Source: Achromobacter pulmonis
GTDB lineage: Bacteria; Pseudomonadota; Gammaproteobacteria; Burkholderiales; Burkholderiaceae_B
Direction: 5' to 3'
Assembly: GCF_002885955.2 (NCBI RefSeq)
Contig: NZ_POQS01000004.1
Span: 388,481 to 434,941, forward strand
DNA: 46,461 nt
Notes under the pieces: generated by a model
Databases searched by the model: none
Seen by the model: the letters and a program-made list of their open reading frames with translations, nothing else
Told to the model about the DNA's origin: nothing
Made by a program: the position numbers and the translations under genes
Shown here: positions 39,844 to 46,461 of the stretch, one piece after another
Layout: each line of letters starts with the position of its first letter
Numbering within the stretch: the stretch's first letter is position 1

Positions 39844-40550
39844 ACGCGCTGTTCGACCTGGACGGCGTGGACCTGCGCTACGGCGCCGTGCAGGCCCTGC
39901 GCGGCGTGCGCCTGAGCATCGCCGCCGGCGAACGCGTGGCGCTGGTTGGAGCCAACGGCAGCGGCAAGAGCACGCTGCTGCGCGTGCTGCACGGCCTGGC
40001 CCGCCCCAGCGCCGGAAGCGCGCGCTGCCTGCCCACGACGCGCCAGGCCATGCTGTTCCAGCACCCCTACATGCTGCGCGCCTCGGCCCTGAACAACGTC
40101 GCGCTCGGGCTGTGGCTGCGCGGCACGCGCTGGGGCCAGGCGCGCGAGCGCGCCGCCCAGGCGCTGCGCCAGGTCGAGATGAGCGAGCTGGCCGAGCGCA
40201 ACGCGCGCAGCCTGTCCGGCGGGCAGAAGCAGCGCCTGGCGCTGGCGCGCGCCTGGGCGCAAGCCCCCGAAGCCCTGCTGCTGGACGAACCCACCGCCAG
40301 CCTGGACCCGCACTCCAAGCGCGAGGTCGAGAACCTGATGCAGCGGTTCAGCGCCGACGAATCGGCCACCGGAAAAGCAGCCACCATGATCTTCGCCAGC
40401 CACAACCTGGGCCAGGTGCAGCGCCTGGCCGACCGCGTCATCTACCTGGACCACGGCCGGGTGCTCGTCGATCTGCCCGTGCACGATTTCTTCAACGGCC
40501 CCCTGCCCGAAACCGCAAGCCTGTTCCTCAAAGGAGAACGTATCCTATGA
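39840..40550 (+). CDS. tupC: Tungstate ABC transporter ATPase
   Basis: A 236-residue ATPase: Walker A GANGSGKST (37-45), Q-loop in QAMLFQHPYMLRAS, signature LSGGQKQR, Walker B ALLLDEPTASLDP and switch His in FASHNLGQVQRLADRV. It energises the TupB permease. It overlaps both neighbours by 4 bp, so the whole transporter is translationally coupled. The C-terminal PLPETASLFLKGE is a typical TupC ending. Confidence 0.9.
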   Translation: MNALFDLDGVDLRYGAVQALRGVRLSIAAGERVALVGANGSGKSTLLRVLHGLARPSAGSARCLPTTRQAMLFQHPYMLRASALNNVALGLWLRGTRWGQARERAAQALRQVEMSELAERNARSLSGGQKQRLALARAWAQAPEALLLDEPTASLDPHSKREVENLMQRFSADESATGKAATMIFASHNLGQVQRLADRVIYLDHGRVLVDLPVHDFFNGPLPETASLFLKGERIL

Positions 40551-41362
40551 ATCCGCTCAAACCCTTGCGCTGCGGCGTCGCCCTCATCGGCCTGGCGGCC
40601 GCGCTCGCCGTGCTTCCCGTGCGGGCCGAGACCATCACCATGGCCTCGACCACCTCGACCGAACAGTCGGGCCTGTTCGCGCACCTGCTGCCGGCGTTCA
40701 AGGCGGCCAGCGGCATCGACGTCAAGGTGGTGGCGCAAGGCACCGGCCAGGCCCTGGACACCGCGCGCCGCGGCGACGCCGACGTGGTGTTCGTGCACGA
40801 CCAGGCGGCCGAAGAGAAATTCGTGGCCGACGGCTTTGCGGTCAAGCGCTATCCGGTGATGTACAACGACTTCGTGCTGATCGGCCCCGCGCCGGACCCG
40901 GCGGGCGCCAAAGGCAAGGACATCGTCGCCGCGCTCGGCAAGCTGGCGGCCGCCAACGCGCCCTTTATCTCACGCGGCGACAAGAGCGGCACGCACGCGG
41001 CCGAGCTGCGCTACTGGAAACAGGCCGGCCTGGACGACAAGGGCGGCGGCTACAAGGAATGCGGCTGCGGCATGGGCCCGGCCCTGAACATGGCCTCGTC
41101 GATGGACGCCTATGTGCTGTCCGACCGCGGCACCTGGCTCAGCTTCAAGAACCCCGGCGACCTCAAGGTGCTGGTCGAGGGCGACAAGCGGCTCTTCAAC
41201 CAGTACGGCGTGATGGTGGTGAACCCGGCCAGGCATGCGCACGTGAAGGCGGCGGCGGCCCAGAAGTTCGCCGACTGGGTCACCTCCAAGGCCGGCCAGG
41301 ACACCATCGCCAGCTACAAGATCAACGGCCAGCAGCTGTTCTTCCCCAACGCGAATCAGTAG
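40547..41362 (+). CDS. tupA: Tungstate-binding periplasmic protein
   Basis: A 271-residue periplasmic binding protein with a signal peptide to about residue 27. The TupA anion-binding motif TTSTEQSG (35-42) is present, with further family blocks in FISRGDKSGTHAAELRYWK and DAYVLSDRGTWLSF. TupA proteins strongly prefer tungstate to molybdate. AAGGAGA precedes the start. Its 3' end overlaps the convergent mobB gene by 7 bp. The tungstate call is by family; sequence alone cannot exclude molybdate. Confidence 0.92.
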   Translation: MNPLKPLRCGVALIGLAAALAVLPVRAETITMASTTSTEQSGLFAHLLPAFKAASGIDVKVVAQGTGQALDTARRGDADVVFVHDQAAEEKFVADGFAVKRYPVMYNDFVLIGPAPDPAGAKGKDIVAALGKLAAANAPFISRGDKSGTHAAELRYWKQAGLDDKGGGYKECGCGMGPALNMASSMDAYVLSDRGTWLSFKNPGDLKVLVEGDKRLFNQYGVMVVNPARHAHVKAAAAQKFADWVTSKAGQDTIASYKINGQQLFFPNANQ

Positions 41363-41892
41363 GCGCCGGCGGTGGCCGCCAGCACCTTTTCCAGGGGCCA
41401 GGCATGCGCCTGGACCAGGTCGGCCACGGCTTCGTAGTCGTCCAGGCCGACCCAGGGCAAGCCGGTTTCGGCAGGCGGCGGCGCGTCGCTGGCGATGGCG
41501 CCGATGCTGGGGTCGTCCGGATACAGCCAGGGCTTGGCGTTGGCGGCCCGGTGCACTTCGATCTTCAGGTGCGGGCTGCGCTTGAAGCCCTCGACCAGCA
41601 CCAGGTCCACCGCGCGCATATGGCCCAGCAGCTCGCCCAGCCCCGGCTCGGGCGCTCCGCGCAATTCGTGCATCAGCGCCCAGCGCGTCGAAGACGCCAC
41701 CAGCACCTCGCAGGCGCCCGCCTCGCGATGCTGGTAGGAGTCCTTGCCCGGGTGGTCGATATCGAAGGCGTGATGGGCATGCTTGAGCGTGGATACGCTC
41801 AGGCCGCGCGCCTTCAGCACGGGAATCAGGCGCGTGAGCAGCTGGGTCTTGCCCGCGCCGCTCCATCCGGCGAAACCTATCACTCGGGTCAT
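41356..41892 (-). CDS. mobB: Molybdopterin-guanine dinucleotide biosynthesis adaptor protein
   Basis: A 178-residue P-loop GTPase: MTRVIGFAGWSGAGKTQLL (Walker A about 8-16), TLKHAHHAFDIDHPGKDSY and the LVEGFKRSPHLKIE strand are family hallmarks. MobB assists MobA in attaching GMP to molybdopterin, needed for the bis-MGD of FdhA. It lies 8 bp after moeA on the same strand. The start at 41892 opens directly with the family N-terminus. Confidence 0.94.
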   Translation of the reverse strand: MTRVIGFAGWSGAGKTQLLTRLIPVLKARGLSVSTLKHAHHAFDIDHPGKDSYQHREAGACEVLVASSTRWALMHELRGAPEPGLGELLGHMRAVDLVLVEGFKRSPHLKIEVHRAANAKPWLYPDDPSIGAIASDAPPPAETGLPWVGLDDYEAVADLVQAHAWPLEKVLAATAGAY

Positions 41893-41900
41893 GCGGCGCC

Positions 41901-43181
41901 TCAGATCAAGCCGTCGAAAGGCAGCACGTCCACGTAGGCGCCCGCGGCGATGTCGCCCTGCTCGTGCCCCAGCACCAGCAGGCCGTTGGCCTGGCTCATG
42001 CTGCGCAGAATGCCCGAGCCCTGCGAACCGGTGATGTGCGCCTGCCAGCCGCCGTCCTCGGCGCGCGTGACGATGGCGCGCTGGTATTCGGTGCGGCCGG
42101 GCTTTTTGCGGATGGCCTTGGGCGTCACGCAGCGCAGCAGCGGCAGGGCCTGCGGCGCGGCCCCGCCCATGGCCAGGATCGCGTCGCGCACCAGGGCGTA
42201 GAAAGTGACCATCACGGCCACCGGATTGCCCGGCAGGCCGAACAGGATCGCCTGCCCGATGCGGCCGATGGCCAGCGGCCGCCCCGGCCGCATGGCGATG
42301 CGCCAGAACAGCACGTCGCCCAGGCGCGCCATGACTTTCTTGGTGTAGTCGGCCTCGCCCACGCTCACGCCGCCGGACGTGATGACCACGTCCGCGTTGG
42401 CGGCCGCGGCGGCGAAGGCGGCTTCGAGCGAGGCCTCGTCGTCGCGCACCACGCCCATGTCCAGCACTTCCACGCCCAGGCGCTGCAGCATGCACCACAG
42501 CGTGTAGCGGTTGCTGTCGTAGACGCAGCCTTCGTCCAGCGGCTGGCCGACGGAGCGCAGTTCGCTGCCCGTGGAAAAGAACGCCACGCGCACGCGGCGG
42601 CGCACGGCCACCTCGCCGCGGCCCAGCGAGGCCAGCATGCCGATGTCGGCGGGCCGCAATATGCGCCCTGCCGCCAGCGCCGGCTCGCCGCGCGCCAGGT
42701 CCTCGCCGGCCAGGCGGCGGTTGTCGCCGGCGCGCAGCATGCCCGCGGGCACGGCGATGGCGCCGTCTTGCACCTGCACGAATTCCTGCGGCACCACGGT
42801 GTCCAGCCCGGCGGGCATCACCGCGCCGGTCATGATGCGCACGCATTCGCCCGGCCCGGCCTGGCCCGTGAAATTCTCGCCCGCGCGTCCGCTGCCGGCG
42901 ATGCGCAGCACGGTGTCGCCGTCGGCGCGCAGGTCGGCGCCGCGCAGCGCGTAGCCGTCCATGGCGGAGTTGTCGTGCGCCGGCACGTCGATGTCGGAGA
43001 TGATGTCGGCGGCCAGCGTGCGGCCCAGCGCGGCGCGCAACGGCAGCACCTCGGTGGCGCTCAGGCGCGGCACCAGCCGGTCGATGAATTCGCGCGCCTG
43101 CCCGATGGGCAGGGCGTTCGGGTCATAGCCATCGACACAGGAAGCGATGGCCGCGAGGGTCGCGGGACGATCGGTGCTCAT
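41901..43181 (-). CDS. moeA: Molybdopterin molybdenumtransferase
   Basis: A 426-residue MoeA. The family blocks [55 protein letters not shown] and [15 protein letters not shown] are intact. MoeA inserts molybdate (or in some organisms tungstate) into adenylylated molybdopterin. Its start overlaps the mobA stop in ATGA and mobB follows, giving a mobA-moeA-mobB operon. It is next to both a molybdate-type and a tungstate-type transporter. Confidence 0.96.
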   Translation of the reverse strand: MSTDRPATLAAIASCVDGYDPNALPIGQAREFIDRLVPRLSATEVLPLRAALGRTLAADIISDIDVPAHDNSAMDGYALRGADLRADGDTVLRIAGSGRAGENFTGQAGPGECVRIMTGAVMPAGLDTVVPQEFVQVQDGAIAVPAGMLRAGDNRRLAGEDLARGEPALAAGRILRPADIGMLASLGRGEVAVRRRVRVAFFSTGSELRSVGQPLDEGCVYDSNRYTLWCMLQRLGVEVLDMGVVRDDEASLEAAFAAAAANADVVITSGGVSVGEADYTKKVMARLGDVLFWRIAMRPGRPLAIGRIGQAILFGLPGNPVAVMVTFYALVRDAILAMGGAAPQALPLLRCVTPKAIRKKPGRTEYQRAIVTRAEDGGWQAHITGSQGSGILRSMSQANGLLVLGHEQGDIAAGAYVDVLPFDGLI

Positions 43182-43771
43182 GATTGAAGCTGCTGCAGTT
43201 CGGTTAGGGTGTTGGCGCCGGCGAACGCGTGCGCGTCCTCGAACAGCACCTCGACACAGACATGGCTGGCGGTCCAGACGTCGATCTTGCGCTGGCCGCT
43301 GTCGAGAAACGCCAGCAGGCTGCCCAGCAGCGAGGTCTTGAGCAGGCAGAACACCGGCTGCGCGCGGACCGCTCCGCCCTCGCCCGTGGCCACCATGGCG
43401 ATGTCGGCCCCGGCGTGCTCGAGCCCGGCCGCCAGCCGCTCCACCATGTCCGGCGGAAACAGCGGCGAATCGCAGGGCACGGTGACCAGGTATTCGGTTT
43501 CGCAGCGCTCCAGCCCGGCGGCGAAGCCCGCCAGCGGCCCGGCGAAATCGGCGCTGGCGTCGGGCCATACCGGCGCGCCCAGCGATTCGTAGGCCGCCAG
43601 GTTGCGGTTCGCGTTGATCATGATCTCGCCGACCTGCGGCCCCAGGCGCAGCAGGGCGTGCATGGCCAGGGGGATGCCCTGGAAATTCTGCAAGCCCTTG
43701 TCCACGCCTCCCATGCGGCTGCCTCGTCCGCCGGCCAGGATCAACCCAGTGATTTGGCTTTTATTTATCAT
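43178..43771 (-). CDS. mobA: Molybdenum cofactor guanylyltransferase
   Basis: A 197-residue enzyme with the nucleotide-binding signature [18 protein letters not shown] (about 9-26), a PCDSPLFP metal-binding Asp and [11 protein letters not shown] further on. It transfers GMP from GTP to molybdopterin to make MGD for FdhA. The start at 43771 ([10 protein letters not shown]) matches the family length; an upstream in-frame ATG at 43816 would translate through a hairpin and is less likely. The stop overlaps moeA. Confidence 0.93.
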   Translation of the reverse strand: MINKSQITGLILAGGRGSRMGGVDKGLQNFQGIPLAMHALLRLGPQVGEIMINANRNLAAYESLGAPVWPDASADFAGPLAGFAAGLERCETEYLVTVPCDSPLFPPDMVERLAAGLEHAGADIAMVATGEGGAVRAQPVFCLLKTSLLGSLLAFLDSGQRKIDVWTASHVCVEVLFEDAHAFAGANTLTELQQLQS

Positions 43772-43787
43772 CGTACTCACGAGTTCC

Positions 43788-43806
43788 GGCCGCTGAGCGA
43801 GCGGCC
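43788..43806 (-). promoter_or_regulatory. Perfect stem-loop upstream of mobA
   Basis: GGCCGCT and AGCGGCC are perfect 7-bp arms around a 5-base loop, 17 bases before the mobA start and 38 bases after the MOT1 stop. There is no T-run on the minus-strand side. It may be a partial terminator between MOT1 and mobA or a leader structure affecting mobA translation. Confidence 0.45.
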
Positions 43807-43843
43807 TTGCGGTCATGGCGCCAGTATAGCGGCTGGCGTCCGT

Positions 43844-45007
43844 CTACAGGCGCAGCCAGCCGCGCCGCACCGCGTAGTGCAGCGCACAGCCCAGCAGGAA
43901 GCCGGCGGCCACGTTCCAGATGCAGACGGCGGCGCCGGCCAGCACCACGGCGCGTTCCTCGCGCGCCTCGGGCAGCGCGCCGTTGCCCACCGCCAGCTGC
44001 AGGCCGGTGATGAACAGCAGCACCCCCAGCACCGCCGGCGGAAACAGCTCGAACAGCGTCGCCACCGCGCCGCTGAAAAACAGCGCCAGCGCCAGCAGCA
44101 GCCCGCCCAGTATCACCACCGAGCCGCCGGTGCGCGCGCCGAACGCGACGTGGCCGGCCATGCCGCCGGCGCCGTGGCACATCGGCACGCCGCCGCTCAG
44201 GCCGGAAAACAGGTTCATCAGCCCCGTGGAAAAAGCCATCGTGCCCTCGGACACCGGGCGTTCGGGAAAAAGCCGGTTGTTCTCGTGGCTGATGGCCAGG
44301 ATGGCGTTGCCCAGCGTCAGCGGAATCTGCGGCAGGACCAGCAGCACGATGGCCACGAACACCTGATCCCAGCCCACCTCCGACAGCGTCCATTGCGGCA
44401 GGCGCAGGGCCGGCGGCGTCGCCAGCAGGCGGTCCAGCAGCTCGGGCTGGCGCCACAGCCCCAGCGCCGCGCCGAACAGCAGCAGACAGAACATGGCGGG
44501 CATGCGCCGGCTGCGCAGCAGCGCCAGCGCCATCGCCCCCGCGGCCAGGGCCACCAGCAGGTCGCCGTGCATCATCTTCACGCCCTGCAGCATGAAGCCC
44601 ACGCCCAGCCCCAGCAGGATCGCGTAGACCACCGTGGCCGGCACCCAGCGCGCCACGTGGCGCATGACGCCGCTGAGCGCCAGCGCCAGCCACACCAGCC
44701 CGGTCACCAGCGCGGCCACCTGCACCGCGCCCGGCGTGACCACCGCCGTCTGCACCGCCTGGATCGAGGCCGCGGCGCCGATGGCCTTCATGGGCTGCAC
44801 CGGAATGGGCGTGCGGTAATACAGGCCGCAAGCCAGCATCGACACCCCGAAGGCGAACAGAATGCCGAACGGGTCCATGCCCAGCACGCCGATATAGGCC
44901 GCGATGAACGGAATCAGGGTGCCCAGGTCGCCGAAGGCGCCCGCCCACTCCATCTTGTCGTAGCGATTGGACGGCGAAACCGCCCGCGTAGCATCTGAAT
45001 CGGTCAT
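43844..45007 (-). CDS. MOT1-type molybdate (sulfate-like) transporter
   Basis: A 387-residue membrane protein with about ten hydrophobic segments. Two blocks are those of MOT1 molybdate transporters known from algae and plants: AGAFGDLGTLIPFIAAY (about 22-38) and GGVPMCHGAGGMAGHVAFGARTGG (about 265-288). Bacterial members are often labelled sulfate transporters. Its place just upstream of mobA-moeA-mobB and next to tupBCA favours molybdate. It follows the Crp/Fnr gene by 9 bp on the same strand. Transport has to be inferred from the family. Confidence 0.85.
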   Translation of the reverse strand: MTDSDATRAVSPSNRYDKMEWAGAFGDLGTLIPFIAAYIGVLGMDPFGILFAFGVSMLACGLYYRTPIPVQPMKAIGAAASIQAVQTAVVTPGAVQVAALVTGLVWLALALSGVMRHVARWVPATVVYAILLGLGVGFMLQGVKMMHGDLLVALAAGAMALALLRSRRMPAMFCLLLFGAALGLWRQPELLDRLLATPPALRLPQWTLSEVGWDQVFVAIVLLVLPQIPLTLGNAILAISHENNRLFPERPVSEGTMAFSTGLMNLFSGLSGGVPMCHGAGGMAGHVAFGARTGGSVVILGGLLLALALFFSGAVATLFELFPPAVLGVLLFITGLQLAVGNGALPEAREERAVVLAGAAVCIWNVAAGFLLGCALHYAVRRGWLRL

Positions 45008-45016
45008 GTGAACAGG

Positions 45017-45784
45017 TTACGGCAGATTTTCCGGCCCGTCTCCGCGTCCGATCTGCGCGTATTGATGCAGCGCGTCGCGGTCCAGGATGGTCAGCCCGCC
45101 GTAACGCGTCTGCAGCACGCCGGCGCGCGCCAGGCGCGTCAGGGCGGCGTTGCAGCGCTGACGCGACACGCCGCACAGGCTGGCGATTTCTTCCTGCGAG
45201 ATCTTCAGGCGCCCGCCGGTGTCGGAGTGCGATTCCGCCGCGAGCTGCGCCGCCACCGCGCGCGCCACCATCGTGTCCACGTCCAGCAGCACATTGCCGC
45301 AATAGCTGGCCATCAGCCAGTCCACGCGCTGCGCCAGATGCAGCATCAGCGCCTGGGTGAACGCGATGTTCTGCTTCCACAGCCGTTCGCACAGGTCGCG
45401 CGGCAGCACCACCACGCGGCTCGGCCGCAAGGCCATCACTTCGTACTCGAAACGCGCGCCGCGGATCATGGTGGCCTCGCCGAACCAGCTTCCGGTGCTG
45501 AAGCCGGCCAGCGACAGCGTCTTTCCCTGCGCGCCGCTGGACGACCACTTCACCAGGCCGTCCACCACGCCGTACCAGCCCGGCGAGCGCGAACCCGCGC
45601 GAAACAGGTATTCACCCTTCCTTAGCGACACCACGCGCAGCGCGGCGCGGATCTCCTGGCGCTCGGCCGGCGGCAGGCCGTTATACCAGGGCACCACCTC
45701 CAGCATCCTGTCCACCGCCGCCTGCGCCTGACGTGGCCCGGCGCGCAATGGCTGGTCCCCCTTGTCCGCAGACGCCATGCCCAT
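45017..45784 (-). CDS. Crp/Fnr family regulator
   Basis: A 255-residue regulator with an N-terminal cyclic-nucleotide-binding-fold domain (about 28-150; LRKGEYLFRAGSRSPGWYGVVDG) and a C-terminal winged helix (about 185-245; ISQEEIASLCGVSRQRCNAALTRL). It lacks the N-terminal Cys cluster of Fnr, and the cAMP-binding RxS pattern is not evident, so neither oxygen nor cAMP sensing can be assigned. GAGGAAATA precedes the start. It is encoded 9 bp upstream of the MOT1 transporter gene and may regulate it. Confidence 0.92.
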   Translation of the reverse strand: MGMASADKGDQPLRAGPRQAQAAVDRMLEVVPWYNGLPPAERQEIRAALRVVSLRKGEYLFRAGSRSPGWYGVVDGLVKWSSSGAQGKTLSLAGFSTGSWFGEATMIRGARFEYEVMALRPSRVVVLPRDLCERLWKQNIAFTQALMLHLAQRVDWLMASYCGNVLLDVDTMVARAVAAQLAAESHSDTGGRLKISQEEIASLCGVSRQRCNAALTRLARAGVLQTRYGGLTILDRDALHQYAQIGRGDGPENLP

Positions 45785-45835
45785 TATTTCCTCATCAGGC
45801 TGTGGCGCCCGCCCAGGTAAACCCTAGGCTTCTTT

Positions 45836-45849
45836 GTCACCATGGTGAC
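45836..45849. promoter_or_regulatory. Perfect 14-bp palindrome between the Crp/Fnr gene and the binding-protein gene
   Basis: GTCACCATGGTGAC is perfectly self-complementary, 52 bp upstream of the Crp/Fnr start and 70 bp upstream of the divergent binding-protein start. Its symmetry and place suit a dimeric regulator, possibly the Crp/Fnr protein itself; TGTCA/TGACT-like half-sites are loosely like Crp sites. Binding is inference. Confidence 0.5.
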
Positions 45850-45918
45850 TGTCCGCGCGGCGGGTCCGACCACAGAATAAGAATGCTCATCGGCCAAAAA
45901 ACATAAGAGGAGACATGA

Positions 45919-46461
45919 ATGTTGTCAATGTCGCACGCGATGTCCGCCGCAGCCGCCTGCGGCGCCCTCCTGCTGGCCGCGCCCGGCGGCGCGCAGGCGC
46001 AGTTCTCGGATGACGTCATCCGCATCGGCTTCATCACCGATCTTTCCGGCGTGTATTCGGGCCCGGACGGCCCCGGCGGCGCCCAGGCCATCAGGATGGC
46101 CATAGAGGAAATGGGCGGCGCGATCGACGGCAAGAAAATAGAGCTGCTGGTGGCCGACCACCAGAACAAGCCCGACATCGCCTCGGCCAAGGCGCGCGAA
46201 TGGTTCGACCAGCGCGGCCTGGACATGCTGATAGGCGGCACGAATTCCAGCACGGCGCTGGCCATGTCCAAGGTCGCCGCCGACAAGAAAAAGCCCATCA
46301 TCGTGGTGGGAGCGGGCTCGCCCGCGCTGACCAACGAGCAGTGCACGCCCTACACCCTGAACTACGCCTACGACACCGTCGCCCAGGCGCGCGGCACCGG
46401 CGGCGCGGTGGTCAAGGCCGGCGGCAAGTCCTGGTACTTCCTGACTGCGGACTACGCCTTC
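45919..46461 (+). CDS. Branched-chain amino-acid-type ABC binding protein (3' end cut by window edge)
   Basis: The first 181 codons of a periplasmic type I binding protein. The signal peptide (MLSMSHAMSAAAACGALLLA, ending near AQA) leads to DDVIRIGFITDLSGVYSGPD and later IELLVADHQNKPDIASAKAR and LIGGTNSSTALAMSKVAAD, typical of the LivJ/AmiC-like family. AAGAGGAGAC just upstream supports the ATG at 45919; the ATG at 45915 is out of frame. Ligands of this family range from amino acids to aromatic acids. The frame is open to the right edge. Confidence 0.92.
   Translation, partial: MLSMSHAMSAAAACGALLLAAPGGAQAQFSDDVIRIGFITDLSGVYSGPDGPGGAQAIRMAIEEMGGAIDGKKIELLVADHQNKPDIASAKAREWFDQRGLDMLIGGTNSSTALAMSKVAADKKKPIIVVGAGSPALTNEQCTPYTLNYAYDTVAQARGTGGAVVKAGGKSWYFLTADYAF

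Noticed and set aside
43772..43843. Moco riboswitch upstream of mobA
   Set aside because: Only a single 7-bp stem-loop is visible; the gap of 72 bp is too short for the known multi-helix Moco RNA.
1..46461. tRNA, rRNA, CRISPR arrays, IS elements or prophage genes
   Set aside because: I found no tRNA-like cloverleaf, spaced repeat array, transposase motif or phage gene on either strand; small RNAs cannot be excluded by eye.

Overview
The window is high-GC DNA (about two-thirds G+C by eye), almost fully coding, with many 4-bp ATGA start/stop overlaps. Gene content (GntR/IclR/LysR-controlled catabolic operons, extracytoplasmic substrate-binding proteins, a trpI-type LysR gene divergent from trpBA, a Mo/W formate dehydrogenase locus) suggests a beta-proteobacterium of the Alcaligenaceae, most like Bordetella or Achromobacter. 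That placement is inference. I see no rRNA, tRNA, CRISPR array, insertion sequence or phage gene.

Layout. (1) 1-2399, minus: class II aldolase, then a GntR/UTRA regulator overlapping a TauE/SafE permease that runs off the left edge; a near-perfect 30-bp dyad precedes the regulator. (2) 2575-3285: a possible 2-oxoglutarate/iron oxygenase-like protein. (3) 3290-6928, minus: FAH-family hydrolase, flavin aromatic hydroxylase and extradiol dioxygenase, a ring-hydroxylation and meta-cleavage operon, divergent from a GntR/FCD regulator (7139-7855). (4) 7864-10687, minus: a Cys-type sulfatase with a formylglycine-generating enzyme that itself carries an N-terminal export or anchor segment. (5) LysE-type exporter and a large secreted protein with three internal repeats. 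(6) 14159-20136: IclR regulator divergent from an amino-acid-type ABC transporter and two FAD amine/amino-acid oxidoreductases. (7) 20127-23123: trpBA with divergent trpI-like LysR gene. (8) 23224-26121: secreted PIG-L deacetylase with a propeller-like C-terminus, and a methyltransferase-like protein. (9) 26255-37846: an Fe-S carrier (Mrp/ApbC) followed by a tight run of DUF3305, DUF3306, an HdrA-like polyferredoxin, TorD-type chaperone, small Tat protein, FdhA, FdhB, small lipoprotein, FdhC, small exported protein and FdhD. (10) 37847-45784: ModE-like HTH fused to a binding-protein domain, tungstate transporter tupBCA, mobB, moeA, mobA, a MOT1-type molybdate transporter and a Crp/Fnr regulator. 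(11) From 45919: start of a branched-chain-amino-acid-type binding protein, cut by the right edge.

The most distinctive part is 26.2-45.8 kb, which reads as one functional island: uptake of molybdate (MOT1) and tungstate (TupBCA), oxyanion-linked regulation, cofactor synthesis (MoeA, MobA, MobB), Fe-S delivery, cofactor sulfuration (FdhD), chaperoning (TorD) and the membrane formate dehydrogenase itself, plus at least five poorly characterised accessory proteins. Functions are called from motifs visible in the translated sequence; no database search was possible.
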